From the NCBI RefSeq assembly GCF_021443865.1, contig NZ_JABUTB010000002.1, positions 67,685 through 121,848 of the forward strand: a stretch of 54,164 nt of DNA, read 5' to 3'. Numbering within the stretch: position 1 is the first letter of the stretch; every line of letters begins with the position of its first letter. Positions 20,112-30,990 of the stretch are shown here, one piece after another. Origin of the DNA: Clostridium sp. GTDB taxonomy: Bacteria; Bacillota; Clostridia; Clostridiales; Clostridiaceae. A model generated the notes under the pieces. That model ran no database searches. It saw only the letters and a program-made list of their open reading frames with translations, and was not told the origin of the DNA. The translations under genes and the position numbers were made by a program.

Positions 20112-21119
20112 ATGGAAGGAAAAATTAATAATATTTCTTATAATACTAAGAATATTAAAAATATAGAAGCAGCAGAGGAAGTAGAAGAAGTAGAAAAATT
20201 AAAAGAGGTAGAAGAGCTACCAAACAAATTTAATAGAATATCAAAACCAACAAATACAATTTTAAATATAATGTTTTTATTACTTGCAGCATTATGTATA
20301 GTACCATTTTTATTTGTTTTAATGGTTTCCTTCACTAGTGAGGCGGCTTTACAAGTAAATGGATATAGATTTTGGCCAGAAGAATGGAGCTTAGAAGCTT
20401 ATAAATATATATTTAAATCTGGAAGTAATATAATTAGAGCCTATGGGATAACTATTGTAGTAACTGTTGTTGGAACAATATTAGGATTAGTTATAATGAC
20501 AACCTTTGCTTATGCATTATCAAGAAAGGATTTTGCATATAGAAAATTCTTTACTAAGCTAATCTTTATTCCAATGTTATTCTCTGGTGGTATGGTTTCA
20601 TCATATTTAGTAGTAACAAGATTTTTAGGCCTTAAAAATAATATATTGGCACTTATATTACCCATTTGTGTCAGTTCATTTCACATTATAATTTTAAGAA
20701 CTTTCTTTAAGACTTCAGTACCTGATGCAATTGTAGAATCTGCAAAAATAGATGGAGCTTCAGAATTTCTATTATTTATTAAAGTAATACTACCAATATC
20801 CCTACCAGGAATAGCAACTATAGCATTGTTTTTAACCTTAGGTTTTTGGAATGATTGGTTTAATGCAATGCTTTATATAGATAACAATACTTTAATACCA
20901 ATACAATACTTACTTATAAGATTAGAAACCTCAATGGAATTCTTAATAAACAATTCTAATACCATGGGGTTATCTGCTACTGAAGCAGTATCTCAAATGC
21001 CAAAGGAAACAGTAAAAATGGCAATAGTAGTTATAACTACTGTACCTATTATTTTTGCTTATCCATTTTTCCAAAAGTATTTTGTAAGTGGATTAACAAT
21101 TGGAGCAGTAAAAGAATAG
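20112..21119 (+). CDS. Carbohydrate ABC transporter permease, YtcP/LplC-like
   Basis: Permease loop 'DAIVESAKIDGASEFLLFIKVILPISLPGIAT'. Confidence 0.92.
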   Translation: MEGKINNISYNTKNIKNIEAAEEVEEVEKLKEVEELPNKFNRISKPTNTILNIMFLLLAALCIVPFLFVLMVSFTSEAALQVNGYRFWPEEWSLEAYKYIFKSGSNIIRAYGITIVVTVVGTILGLVIMTTFAYALSRKDFAYRKFFTKLIFIPMLFSGGMVSSYLVVTRFLGLKNNILALILPICVSSFHIIILRTFFKTSVPDAIVESAKIDGASEFLLFIKVILPISLPGIATIALFLTLGFWNDWFNAMLYIDNNTLIPIQYLLIRLETSMEFLINNSNTMGLSATEAVSQMPKETVKMAIVVITTVPIIFAYPFFQKYFVSGLTIGAVKE

Positions 21120-21204
21120 TTTTTATAAATTGCCTAGGTATAAAATTAATAGAGTAGTAATAAAGGGTATAAATTAAAATATTAATATTTTAAGGAGAAG
21201 ATTT

Positions 21205-24200
21205 ATGTTTTATTTATTAGAAAGAATTGAAAAGATCTGCAATGAAATAGCTAAAAATATACATAGAAATGAGATATCTCTTGATATTTATAAATATATT
21301 GATGGAAATTACAATAATATTAATTTAATTAAGGGTTTAAAAGAAGAGGATTGGAGAGAGTTTAGAAGTGGAGACTTATGGGGAGGAAGAGACTGCCATG
21401 GGTGGTTTAAATGCTCTATAGAAGTTCCAGAAAATCTTCATGGAAAGGTAATAGCCTTAAACTTTCATACTTTTGATGAAGGATGGGATGCAACGAATCC
21501 TCAATTTATGTTATATGTTAATGAAAAAGAAGTACAAGGTCTAGACATAAATCATAGAGAAGTAATTTTAACTCATAATGCTGTTGCTGGAACAAGATAT
21601 GAAATAGATTTACAGGCATATTCAGGGATGCTTTCTAATAAGAAAGCCACATTATATGGGAAGTTAGTAGAACTAGATTTGAATTCTAGAGAGCTATACT
21701 GGAATTTAAAAGTTCCTTTAGATGTATGTAAAGAGTTAGATAGTGAAGACAAAAATAGAATTGATATGATAACTCTTTTAAATGAAGCTATAAATTTAGT
21801 AGATTTAAGGAGACCAAAATCAAAGGAATATGATGAAAGTGTTAATGTAGCAAATAACTTTCTAAAAGATAAGTTTTATGGAGAATTATGTGGTGAAGAA
21901 AATGTAGTTGCAACTTGTGTAGGACATACCCACATAGACGTAGCATGGCTTTGGACTGTGGCACAGACAAGAGAAAAAGTAGCTAGAAGTTTTGCAACTG
22001 TATTAAAGCTAATGGAAGAGTATCCAGAGTATATATTTATGTCATCTCAACCACAGCTTTATAAGATGCTAAAGGAAGATTATCCTCAATTATATGAAAG
22101 AGTAAAGGAAAAAATTGGGGAAGGTGTTTGGGAACCAGAAGGCTCTATGTGGCTTGAAGCAGATTGTAATGTTACATCAGGAGAGTCATTAGTAAGACAA
22201 ATACTTCATGGTAAAAGATTTTTCAAAGAAGAGTTTAATGTTGATAATAAGATATTATGGCTTCCAGATGTATTTGGATATTCAGCAGCATTGCCTCAGT
22301 TGCTTAAGAAATCAGATATAGATTATTTTATGACAACTAAAATAGCTTGGAATCAATTTAATAAAATTCCAAATGACACATTTATGTGGAAAGGGATAGA
22401 TGGAAGTGAGGTATTAACACATTTTATAACAACAACAACTCCTAAACAAGATAGAGCTTCTCACTTCACAACATATAATGGTCATATTCAGCCAGATGCA
22501 ATAATGGGAGCATGGAGAAGATACCAAAATAAGAATATAAATAATGATGTATTAGTTTCCTTTGGATGGGGAGATGGTGGTGGTGGTGCTACTATCGAAA
22601 TGCTTGAGAATGCTAGAAGATTATCTAAAGGAATACCAGGAGCACCAAAAGTAAAAATGGGTAAATCACTTGATTATTTCAAGAGATTAGAGAAAAAAGT
22701 ATTAGGAAATAAAACTTTGAAAAAGTGGGTAGGAGAATTATATCTTGAATACCATAGAGGGACCTACACTTCAATGGCAAGAAATAAAAGAGATAATAGG
22801 AAATGTGAAAATCTATATATAGCAGCAGAAAAACTTAGCTCCATTTCCTTATTATTAGGTAATGAATATCCTCAAAGTAATATAAATAATTCATGGGAGA
22901 AAATATTATTAAATCAATTCCATGATATTATTCCTGGCTCATCTATTAAAGAAGTTTATGATGTTACAGATGTTGAGTATAAGGAATTGTTAGAAAATGT
23001 GGATAATCTTATTGAAAACAGTATAGATGATATACTTTCTAATATAAATATTAAGGAAAGAAGCCTAGTCGTATTTAATACTTTAGGATTTAATAGAAGT
23101 GATATTGCAACCTTTGAAATACCAATGGATATAAAAAATCCAGTAATTATTGATGAGAATAACTTTGAAATTCAATGTCAAAAAATAGAGGGAAATAAGG
23201 CTATATTTTTTGCTGAGAATATTCCATCCAATGGATATAAAACCTTTAGGGTTATAGAAGCAACAAAATCTAACTATGAATTAGTTAAGATTTCTAAGGA
23301 AGAAGTAGAAAATAGATTTTTCAAGGTTAAATTTGATAGTAAGGGACAGATTATCTCATTTATAAATAAGGAAGAAAATAGAGAGATATTAAAAGAAGGA
23401 GCAATAGGTAATGAGCTTCAAGCTTTTGAAGATAAACCTATGAGTTTTGATAATTGGGATATAGATATATATTATAAAGAAAAAATGTGGAGAATAGATG
23501 ATGTTCAAAGCATTGAAGTTATTGAAGAAGGTCCTGTAAGAAGTACACTAAAGGTTGAGAGATGCTTCTTAGATTCAAGAGTAATTCAAAAAATTCATGT
23601 GTATAAAGAGGTAGAGAGAATAGATTTTGAAACTTATATAGATTGGAAGGAAAAAGATATCTTAGTTAAGGCAGCCTTCCCAATAGATATAAATGCCAAG
23701 GATGCTACTTATGAAATTCAATATGGAAATGTAACTAGACCAACTCATAATAATACATCTTGGGATGTTGCAGCCTTTGAAGTATGTGGTCATAAGTGGG
23801 CAGACTTATCAGAAGGAGGCTTTGGGGTTTCATTATTAAATGATTGTAAATATGGTCATGATATAAAGGACGGAAATATGAGATTAACACTATTAAAATC
23901 AACATCTGATCCAAATCCAGATGCAGATAAGGAAGAGCATTTCTTCACTTATTCAATATATACTCATACTGGAACATGGAAGGAAGCTAAAACTGTTAAT
24001 GAAGGCTATGAGTTAAATACACCTTTATTTACAAAAATTACAGAAGCTAAAGAAGGGTCATTAGAAGGAGAATTAAGTTTAGCTAGTGTAAATAAAGATA
24101 ATGTAATGATTGAGGTTATAAAAAAGGCGGAAGATAGTGATGATTTAATAATCAGACTATATGAATTCCATAATAGGAAATCAAATGTTGATTTAACTTT

Positions 24201-24342
24201 CTTTAGAGATATAGAGAAGGCTGTAGAGTGTAATTTATTAGAAAGAGATATAGAAGATGTAAATGTAGATGTAAATGGAAATACTATGAGCTTTACAATT
24301 AAGCCTTTTGAAATAAAAACCTTTAAAGTTAAGCTTAGGTAA
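21205..24342 (+). CDS. Alpha-mannosidase, GH38
   Basis: 'GHTHIDVAWLWTVAQTREKVARSFATVLKLMEEYPEYIFMSSQPQLY', 'LWLPDVFGYSAALPQLLKKSDIDYFMTTKIAWNQFNKIPNDTFMWKGIDGSEVLTHF'. Confidence 0.96.
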   Translation: MFYLLERIEKICNEIAKNIHRNEISLDIYKYIDGNYNNINLIKGLKEEDWREFRSGDLWGGRDCHGWFKCSIEVPENLHGKVIALNFHTFDEGWDATNPQFMLYVNEKEVQGLDINHREVILTHNAVAGTRYEIDLQAYSGMLSNKKATLYGKLVELDLNSRELYWNLKVPLDVCKELDSEDKNRIDMITLLNEAINLVDLRRPKSKEYDESVNVANNFLKDKFYGELCGEENVVATCVGHTHIDVAWLWTVAQTREKVARSFATVLKLMEEYPEYIFMSSQPQLYKMLKEDYPQLYERVKEKIGEGVWEPEGSMWLEADCNVTSGESLVRQILHGKRFFKEEFNVDNKILWLPDVFGYSAALPQLLKKSDIDYFMTTKIAWNQFNKIPNDTFMWKGIDGSEVLTHFITTTTPKQDRASHFTTYNGHIQPDAIMGAWRRYQNKNINNDVLVSFGWGDGGGGATIEMLENARRLSKGIPGAPKVKMGKSLDYFKRLEKKVLGNKTLKKWVGELYLEYHRGTYTSMARNKRDNRKCENLYIAAEKLSSISLLLGNEYPQSNINNSWEKILLNQFHDIIPGSSIKEVYDVTDVEYKELLENVDNLIENSIDDILSNINIKERSLVVFNTLGFNRSDIATFEIPMDIKNPVIIDENNFEIQCQKIEGNKAIFFAENIPSNGYKTFRVIEATKSNYELVKISKEEVENRFFKVKFDSKGQIISFINKEENREILKEGAIGNELQAFEDKPMSFDNWDIDIYYKEKMWRIDDVQSIEVIEEGPVRSTLKVERCFLDSRVIQKIHVYKEVERIDFETYIDWKEKDILVKAAFPIDINAKDATYEIQYGNVTRPTHNNTSWDVAAFEVCGHKWADLSEGGFGVSLLNDCKYGHDIKDGNMRLTLLKSTSDPNPDADKEEHFFTYSIYTHTGTWKEAKTVNEGYELNTPLFTKITEAKEGSLEGELSLASVNKDNVMIEVIKKAEDSDDLIIRLYEFHNRKSNVDLTFFRDIEKAVECNLLERDIEDVNVDVNGNTMSFTIKPFEIKTFKVKLR

Positions 24343-24473
24343 TTAAAGTTATAAGGTAATAATATATCAAGATTTTTATAAATTAAGATATTTTATTACC
24401 TTTAATATTAAATAAGTCTTATAAAAATCAAGAGAAAATATATAAGTATTTTAATTAAGTGGGAGGAGTATAA

Positions 24474-26351
24474 ATGAATATAATTCCAGTACCTAGAAGT
24501 ATAAAATATCTTGAAGAAAGTTTTAAGTTAAAAAGAGAAACTAATATAATTTTAGATTACAACTGTTCCTTTGAGGATTTAGATTCTGCAATATTATTGC
24601 AAAAGGAAATAAATAAGGATTTTGGACTTAAAATAAATATAACTAAGGCTTCTAATTACAATATTAATAATATGTTTATATTATTAAAGAAAATTCCATC
24701 AATGGAAGAGGAAGAGTATAAACTAATAATAAAAGAAGATAGGATTGAAATAAATGCTTCTAGTGATAAAGGCTTATTTTATGGAATTCAGACATTAATA
24801 CAAATAATAAGAGAATATGGATATAGCTTGCCAGCAGTAATAATTGAGGATAAGCCTTACTTTAAGCATAGAGGCTTTTATCATGATATTACTAGGGGAA
24901 AGGTGCCTAAGCTTGAGACACTAATGAAGTTAGTAGATAAGGCAGCATTTTATAAGATAAATGAACTTCAATTATATATTGAACATACCTTTGCATTTAA
25001 AGGAATGAGCGAAGTTTGGATGGATAAAGACCCATTAACTTCAGAGGAAATACTTTTATTAGATAACTATTGTAGAAAAAAACATGTGGAGCTTATACCA
25101 TCAATAGCAACCTTTGGACACTTATATGAAGTTTTAAAAACTCAATCCTTTAAAAGATTATGCGAATTAGATTTACCAGAAAAAGAAGAAACTAAGTTTT
25201 CTTTTATAGATAGAATGGCTCATCATACGCTAAATGTTAGTGATGAAGGTAGCATAAAATTAGTTAGAGGAATGTTAGAAGAATTTATACCACTATTTTC
25301 ATCTAATAAATTTAATATATGTTGTGATGAAACCTTTGATTTAGGCAAGGGAAAAAGTAGTAAAGAGGCTGAAGAATTAGGAGTCGGAAAGCTTTATGTT
25401 GATTTTCTCAATAAAGTTATTTCTATTGTAAAAAAATATCATAAAGAAGTAATGTTTTGGGGAGATGTAATATTAGGGCATCCAGATTTAATAGACACTA
25501 TAGACAAAGATGCAATTTGCCTAAATTGGAATTATTGGTATGGTGCTGAAGAGAAGGATACAAAAGCAATTTATGAAAGTGGTAGAAAACAATATGTATG
25601 TCCTGGGGTAGCAGGATGGAACCATTTAATGAATTTAATGGATAATGCTTTTGAGAATATATATAGAATGGTTTCCTATGGAGTAAAATATAATGCCATA
25701 GGAGTGTTAAATACCAATTGGGGAGACTTTGGAAATATTAATTTATTACCTAGCTCTATTCCAGCTATGATATATGGTGCTGCATTATCTTGGAATCCAG
25801 AAATAGAAAAAGATTTTAATAAAATGTATAAGGATATATCTGTTATAGAGTTTGAAGATAGTAGTGGAACTTTAGTTAAATTATTAGCAGATTTAGGAAA
25901 GTGTCAGCATTTTAACTGGGAAGACCTTGTAGTATGGAAGGAAAAATTTAATACTGATGAACCTATAAAAGAGCAATTAATAAATAAAATGAAAAAAGCA
26001 AATCTTAGTGAAATACATGATTTGAAAGAGAAGGTATATAAAATAATAGAAAGATTCCAATATCTATCTTATGGAATCAAAGATATAGAAGCAAAGGAGA
26101 TAATTCAAGAATTTATAATTGCATCTAGAGGAATATCATTGATAAATGAAATAATGGTGGTAATAATAAATTGTGAATTATATAAGGATAATTCTAATTT
26201 AGAAAATACTAAGTATAAAGAATTAGCTAAAGCCTTTGAAGAGTGGTTCTATGATTATTCAAGTATATGGAGAAAAACTAATAAGGAAAGTGAATTATAT
26301 AGAATAAAAGATGTAATTAAATACACTTGTAGCTATTTAAGGTATATATAA
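24474..26351 (+). CDS. GH20-like beta-N-acetylhexosaminidase
   Basis: GH20b-like N-domain 'YKLIIKEDRIEINASSDKGLFYGIQTLIQII', 'HRGFYHDITRG', acidic pair in 'FNICCDETFDLGKG'. Confidence 0.82.
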   Translation: MNIIPVPRSIKYLEESFKLKRETNIILDYNCSFEDLDSAILLQKEINKDFGLKINITKASNYNINNMFILLKKIPSMEEEEYKLIIKEDRIEINASSDKGLFYGIQTLIQIIREYGYSLPAVIIEDKPYFKHRGFYHDITRGKVPKLETLMKLVDKAAFYKINELQLYIEHTFAFKGMSEVWMDKDPLTSEEILLLDNYCRKKHVELIPSIATFGHLYEVLKTQSFKRLCELDLPEKEETKFSFIDRMAHHTLNVSDEGSIKLVRGMLEEFIPLFSSNKFNICCDETFDLGKGKSSKEAEELGVGKLYVDFLNKVISIVKKYHKEVMFWGDVILGHPDLIDTIDKDAICLNWNYWYGAEEKDTKAIYESGRKQYVCPGVAGWNHLMNLMDNAFENIYRMVSYGVKYNAIGVLNTNWGDFGNINLLPSSIPAMIYGAALSWNPEIEKDFNKMYKDISVIEFEDSSGTLVKLLADLGKCQHFNWEDLVVWKEKFNTDEPIKEQLINKMKKANLSEIHDLKEKVYKIIERFQYLSYGIKDIEAKEIIQEFIIASRGISLINEIMVVIINCELYKDNSNLENTKYKELAKAFEEWFYDYSSIWRKTNKESELYRIKDVIKYTCSYLRYI

Positions 26352-26498
26352 AATAGACAATAAATATATATGTATTTATAATTATATATAAGGAGTTTTA
26401 TTATAAAAGAAATTAGCTCCATTAATATAAGAAGAATATTCAGAAAAGTGAAAAAATAAATTATCTACAGATAATAATATTGTTGGGAGGAAAGAATT

Positions 26499-27491
26499 AT
26501 GGGAAATATTAAAGAAGATAGATACGATAAGATGAAGTATATAAAGTGTGGTAATAGTGGATTATACCTACCAAGGGTTGCCCTAGGTTTATGGCATAAC
26601 TTTGGGTCAGTAGATCCAATTAAAAATCAACAGGATATAATTTTTGAAGCCTTTAATAATGGTATAACTCATTTTGATTTAGCTAATAATTATGGTCCTA
26701 TTCCTGGAGCTGCTGAAGAAAACTTTGGAAGAATATTAAATAAACACTTAAAGTCTTACAGAGATGAAATGGTTATCTCCACTAAAGCTGGATATGAAAT
26801 GTGGGCTGGACCTTATGGAAATGGTGGCTCAAGAAAGTATTTAATGTCAAGCATAGATCAAAGCTTAAAAAGAATGAATTTAGATTATGTAGATATTTTT
26901 TATCATCATAGACCAGATTCAGACACTCCATTAGAAGAAACTATGGGAGCTTTAACAGATATAGTTAAGCAAGGAAAAGCCTTATATATAGGTTTATCAA
27001 ATTATCATCCAAAGGAATTAAAGGAAGCTTCAAGAATATTAAAGGAAAATGGAACACCATGTTTAATTCATCAATTTAGTTATAGTATGTTTAACAGATG
27101 GAGTGAATCAGAAGGATTACATGATGTCCATAAAGAAGAAGGTATTGGTTCAATAGCCTTTTCACCACTAGCACAAGGACTTCTTACTAATAAATATCTT
27201 CATGGAATTCCAGAAGATTCAAGAGCTAAGAAAGTAACTAGTAGATTCCTACATGAAAAGGATATAACAGAAGAAAAATTAAATAAAATAAGAAAATTAA
27301 ATGAATTAGCAGAGGGAAGAGGACAAACTCTAGCAGAAATGTCACTAGCTTGGGTTATAAGAAAAGATATTGTTAATACTGTATTAATTGGAGCAAGTAA
27401 GCCAGAACAAGTATTAGACAATGTAAAAATAATTGAAAATTTAAGTTTTTCAGAGGAAGAGTTAAATAAAATAGATGAAATCTTAAAATAG
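26499..27491 (+). CDS. Aldo/keto reductase, YghZ-like
   Basis: 'GLWHNFG', 'HFDLANNYGPIPGAAEENFGRIL', 'DYVDIFYHHRPDSDTPLEETMGAL'. Confidence 0.9.
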   Translation: MGNIKEDRYDKMKYIKCGNSGLYLPRVALGLWHNFGSVDPIKNQQDIIFEAFNNGITHFDLANNYGPIPGAAEENFGRILNKHLKSYRDEMVISTKAGYEMWAGPYGNGGSRKYLMSSIDQSLKRMNLDYVDIFYHHRPDSDTPLEETMGALTDIVKQGKALYIGLSNYHPKELKEASRILKENGTPCLIHQFSYSMFNRWSESEGLHDVHKEEGIGSIAFSPLAQGLLTNKYLHGIPEDSRAKKVTSRFLHEKDITEEKLNKIRKLNELAEGRGQTLAEMSLAWVIRKDIVNTVLIGASKPEQVLDNVKIIENLSFSEEELNKIDEILK

Positions 27492-27503
27492 AGGTAAGAG
27501 ATA

Positions 27504-28496
27504 ATGATATTATCTAGAAATGAAATAAAATATTCAGGAAGATTTGACTTTTCTAATTCTCATAAGGTTGAATTTGGATGGGCTAAGACTTCATTAACTA
27601 TAAATTTTATAGGAAATAGAGTTTATGCAGATATTGAATCAGATGGAGAAGATTATTTTTTAGTAGTTTTAGATGGAGAAGTATATAATCATTCCTTTCC
27701 TGTTACAGAAAGAAAGCTATATAAGTTAGTAGAAGATATAGAATATGGGGAACATACTTTAGAATTAGTTAAGAGAACAGAAGCCTTTGTAGGAACTGCA
27801 AGCTTTTATGGCTTTGAAATCTTTCATGGGAAAATACTAGAGCCACCTAAGGAAAAGCCTTTAAAGATAGAGATTTTTGGTGATTCTATAAGCTGTGGTT
27901 ATGGAAATGAATCAGAAAATGAATTTGGAGATTTTTATTCTAAGGATGAAAATAGCTATTCCTCCTATGGAGCTATAGCAGCTAGAGAGTTAAATGCAGA
28001 ATTAACATTAACTACTTGGTCAGGACTTGGGCTAGTAAGAAATTATGATGATTCCCCAATGCCACTTCCAGAGAGAATAGAGTGGATAACTAATAAAGAT
28101 GCAAATAAGAAGTGGGACTTCTCTAATTATGTTCCTGATATTGTAATAATTAATTTAGGAACTAACGATTTTAATGAACATCCACCAAGCAAAGAAGACT
28201 TTGTAGATGGTTATAAAAGATTAATAGACAGAATTAAAAATTACTATGAATCAGTAAAGATAATATGTGCTATAGGTCCTGTTATGGAGGGGAAAGCCTT
28301 AGATGATATAAGAGATTATGTTAAGAATAATGTAGTGGAATACTACAATTCCATAGGAAATAAGGATATATTTTTCCTAGAGCATAGTCATCAAAAAGAG
28401 GAAAATGGATATGGACAAGCATATCATCCAAGCCAAATAACTCACAATATTATGGCAGATGAATTAGTGGATAAGCTTAAAGAAATTTTACAATAA
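27504..28496 (+). CDS. SGNH/GDSL hydrolase with N-terminal CE2-like domain
   Basis: 'IEIFGDSISCGYGNES' nucleophile block, 'INLGTNDFNEHPP', C-terminal 'AYHPSQITH' (D/HxxH). Confidence 0.85.
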   Translation: MILSRNEIKYSGRFDFSNSHKVEFGWAKTSLTINFIGNRVYADIESDGEDYFLVVLDGEVYNHSFPVTERKLYKLVEDIEYGEHTLELVKRTEAFVGTASFYGFEIFHGKILEPPKEKPLKIEIFGDSISCGYGNESENEFGDFYSKDENSYSSYGAIAARELNAELTLTTWSGLGLVRNYDDSPMPLPERIEWITNKDANKKWDFSNYVPDIVIINLGTNDFNEHPPSKEDFVDGYKRLIDRIKNYYESVKIICAIGPVMEGKALDDIRDYVKNNVVEYYNSIGNKDIFFLEHSHQKEENGYGQAYHPSQITHNIMADELVDKLKEILQ

Positions 28497-28629
28497 GATT
28501 ATGCACAATTCATTAAATAATCAGAGTAAATGAATTATTAACAATAATTAAACAACCTTGACTAAAGAAAATAATCTTTGTAAAATAAATTTGTTCATCG
28601 GAGGGTGTAATAATTTTTTAGAATTATGC

Positions 28630-28677
28630 GCTGGATAAGATGGTAAGCAATGGCTTACTAACTTATCCAGCTTTTTT
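28630..28677 (+). terminator. Two-tier hairpin terminator between SGNH hydrolase and MATE genes
   Basis: gctggataag-atg-gtaagc-aatg-gcttac-taa-cttatccagc followed by tttttt. Confidence 0.9.
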
Positions 28678-28759
28678 GATTTAGGGGTAAATTACAATTA
28701 AATCATATTTAAAAATTATACATCAGATAGACTAAAATAAGCTTAGGAGGACATTAGAT

Positions 28760-30133
28760 TTGAGTAATTTAACACAGGGTAAAATTAGCACAACATTATT
28801 AAAATTTGCAATGCCACTTCTATTTGCAAGTTTATTACAAGCATTATATGGGGCAGCAGACTTATTTGTGGTAGGACAGTTTTCAGATTCATCAGCAGTT
28901 TCAGCAGTTGCTATTGGAAGCCAAGTAATGCAAACTATAACTGGTATAATTTTAGGGATTTCAATGGGAGCTACAGTATTAATTGGAAAGTGTGTAGGAG
29001 AGAAAAATAATGAAGGTGTATCAAAGGCAATTGGATCATTAAGCATTTTATTTATAATATTTGCTTTAATATTAACACCAATAATGCTATTAGCTACTGA
29101 TTCAGCCATTTCTGTAATGCATACACCTATTGAAGCTGTAGAGTATACAAGACAATATATAATAATTTGCTCTTTAGGTATTCCATTTATTATAGGATAT
29201 AACGCAGTTAGTGCAATATTTAGAGGAATAGGAGATTCAAGAACTCCAGTATACTTTGTATTAATAGCATGTGTGATAAATATAGCTGTAGATATTATTT
29301 TAGTTGGTGTATTTAATTTTGGAGCTGTAGGAGCTGCGATAGCTACAATTTCTGCACAAGCTATAAGTTTTATAATAGCTATAATTTATATGTGGAAGAA
29401 AGGATTTTCCTTTGAAATTAAAAGAAAGCATTTTAAGTTAGATAGAGAATCCTGTAAATATATATTAATTGTTGGATTCCCATTAGCCTTACAGGATGCA
29501 TTAGTAAATATATCATTTTTAATTATAACTTCTGTAATAAATACTATGGGGGTAATAGCATCAGCATCAGTTGGAGTAGTAGAAAAGCTTATTATATTTG
29601 CAATGTTGCCACCAACAGCTTTTGCATCAGCAGTTTCTGCAATGGCAGCACAAAATATTGGAGCAGGAAAAACTAAAAGAGCAAGGAAGGTTCTGTATTA
29701 TGGAATAATATATTCATTAATATTTGGAATTATTGCTGCAGTTTATTCTCAAATAAGTCCAGAAAAATTAACAGCTATTTTTTCAAAGGATTCAGAAGTT
29801 ATTAAAGTAGCTAGCCAATACTTAATGTCTTTTTCTATTGATTGTATTATGGTTAGTTTTGTATTTTGTATGAATGGATATTTTAGTGGACAAGGAAAAT
29901 CAACAATTTCACTTGCTCATAGTCTAGTTGCAACCTTTATGTTTAGGATTCCATTAACATATATAATAAGTAAAATAGAAGGGGTTACCCTTTATGAAAT
30001 TGGTTTTGCAGCACCTATTTCAACATTTGTTTCAATAATAATATGTTTTGGATATTTAGCTTGGGAAAGTAGAAAGAATAAAATTAATGAAGATAGAGAT
30101 AAAATAGAAGAATCAATATCTATTTGCTCATAA
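28760..30133 (+). CDS. MATE-family efflux transporter (TTG start)
   Basis: 'TLLKFAMPLLFASLLQALYGAADLFVVGQF' and repeated MATE fold; RBS aggagg. Confidence 0.92.
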   Translation: MSNLTQGKISTTLLKFAMPLLFASLLQALYGAADLFVVGQFSDSSAVSAVAIGSQVMQTITGIILGISMGATVLIGKCVGEKNNEGVSKAIGSLSILFIIFALILTPIMLLATDSAISVMHTPIEAVEYTRQYIIICSLGIPFIIGYNAVSAIFRGIGDSRTPVYFVLIACVINIAVDIILVGVFNFGAVGAAIATISAQAISFIIAIIYMWKKGFSFEIKRKHFKLDRESCKYILIVGFPLALQDALVNISFLIITSVINTMGVIASASVGVVEKLIIFAMLPPTAFASAVSAMAAQNIGAGKTKRARKVLYYGIIYSLIFGIIAAVYSQISPEKLTAIFSKDSEVIKVASQYLMSFSIDCIMVSFVFCMNGYFSGQGKSTISLAHSLVATFMFRIPLTYIISKIEGVTLYEIGFAAPISTFVSIIICFGYLAWESRKNKINEDRDKIEESISICS

Positions 30134-30206
30134 ATTTTAAATAAGAATATAGAAGTGTAGAAATAGCTCAGGCTATATGAAGTTTAATCAATAATTATTT
30201 AATTTT

Positions 30207-30231
30207 CAAAAACTCCGAAGGGAGTTTTTTT
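30207..30231 (+). terminator. Rho-independent terminator
   Basis: aaaactcc-gaag-ggagttttttt. Confidence 0.85.
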
Positions 30232-30664
30232 CTTTTATTTCTTGGATTTATTTAATTTTAATATTAATAGTTTTTTTGGAGAAGATATATAATTTTTTTA
30301 TATTTGTGGAATTATATTCCAAATAAATATATAATAAAAATTATACTAAGTCTATTATTGTATATATTATATTTTTGGTTGTAACATATCTAATTTATCA
30401 TTTTCCTTAGAGTTATTTTTAATATTTATATGTTTTTATATTGGAAAACGTAGAGCTAGTTGAAGTTACAATACATTAGTAAAGAACAATTTTATAATAC
30501 TACTTATTAATTGTTTTAAAAAAAGTTATAAAAGATGGAGTTGGGCCTAAATTAAAAACAATATTTAAAGAAAGTTTTGAATAACGTTAATGCCTTATGT
30601 TCTTATATAACGAACTAAAGTCCAAGGTTTTAAATTCTTGGACTTTTAATAAATACACTTTAAT

Positions 30665-30990
30665 CAATACATAATTGACAATACATAATGCATAATTGTG
30701 GAAATAACTCAGACAAGCTGAGTTATAAAATTTAAAATTCCTTAATTATTTCATTCTTTCATGCCAATTTTGCTTCAGCAAAGAGGCTCTTCATTTTTTC
30801 ATTTTGATTTTGCGTCAGCAAAAGAGAAACTTCATTTTTTCATTCCTTCTTCATTCTTTCATTTTTCTAAATTCCGAAGGAATTTACACCTTAATTATGC
30901 ATTGTGCATTATGCATTATTCATTATTCTAAGTTCCGACCTTTGAGGAATTTACACCTTAATTCTACATTCTTAATTTTTCATTTTACAT
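30665..30990 (-). repeat. Intergenic hairpin-array element, copy A
   Basis: Shares atgcataattaaggtgtaaattcc, ctctttgctgaagcaaattggcatgaaagaatgaaat, tttgctgacgcaaaatc and tcagcttgtctga modules with 49911-50200, in the opposite orientation. Confidence 0.75.

Noticed and set aside
28560-28680. Possible riboswitch upstream of the MATE gene
   Set aside because: The strong two-tier hairpin with T-tract is adequately explained as the terminator of the preceding operon; no known aptamer signature (guanidine, fluoride, preQ1, c-di-GMP, TPP) was recognised.
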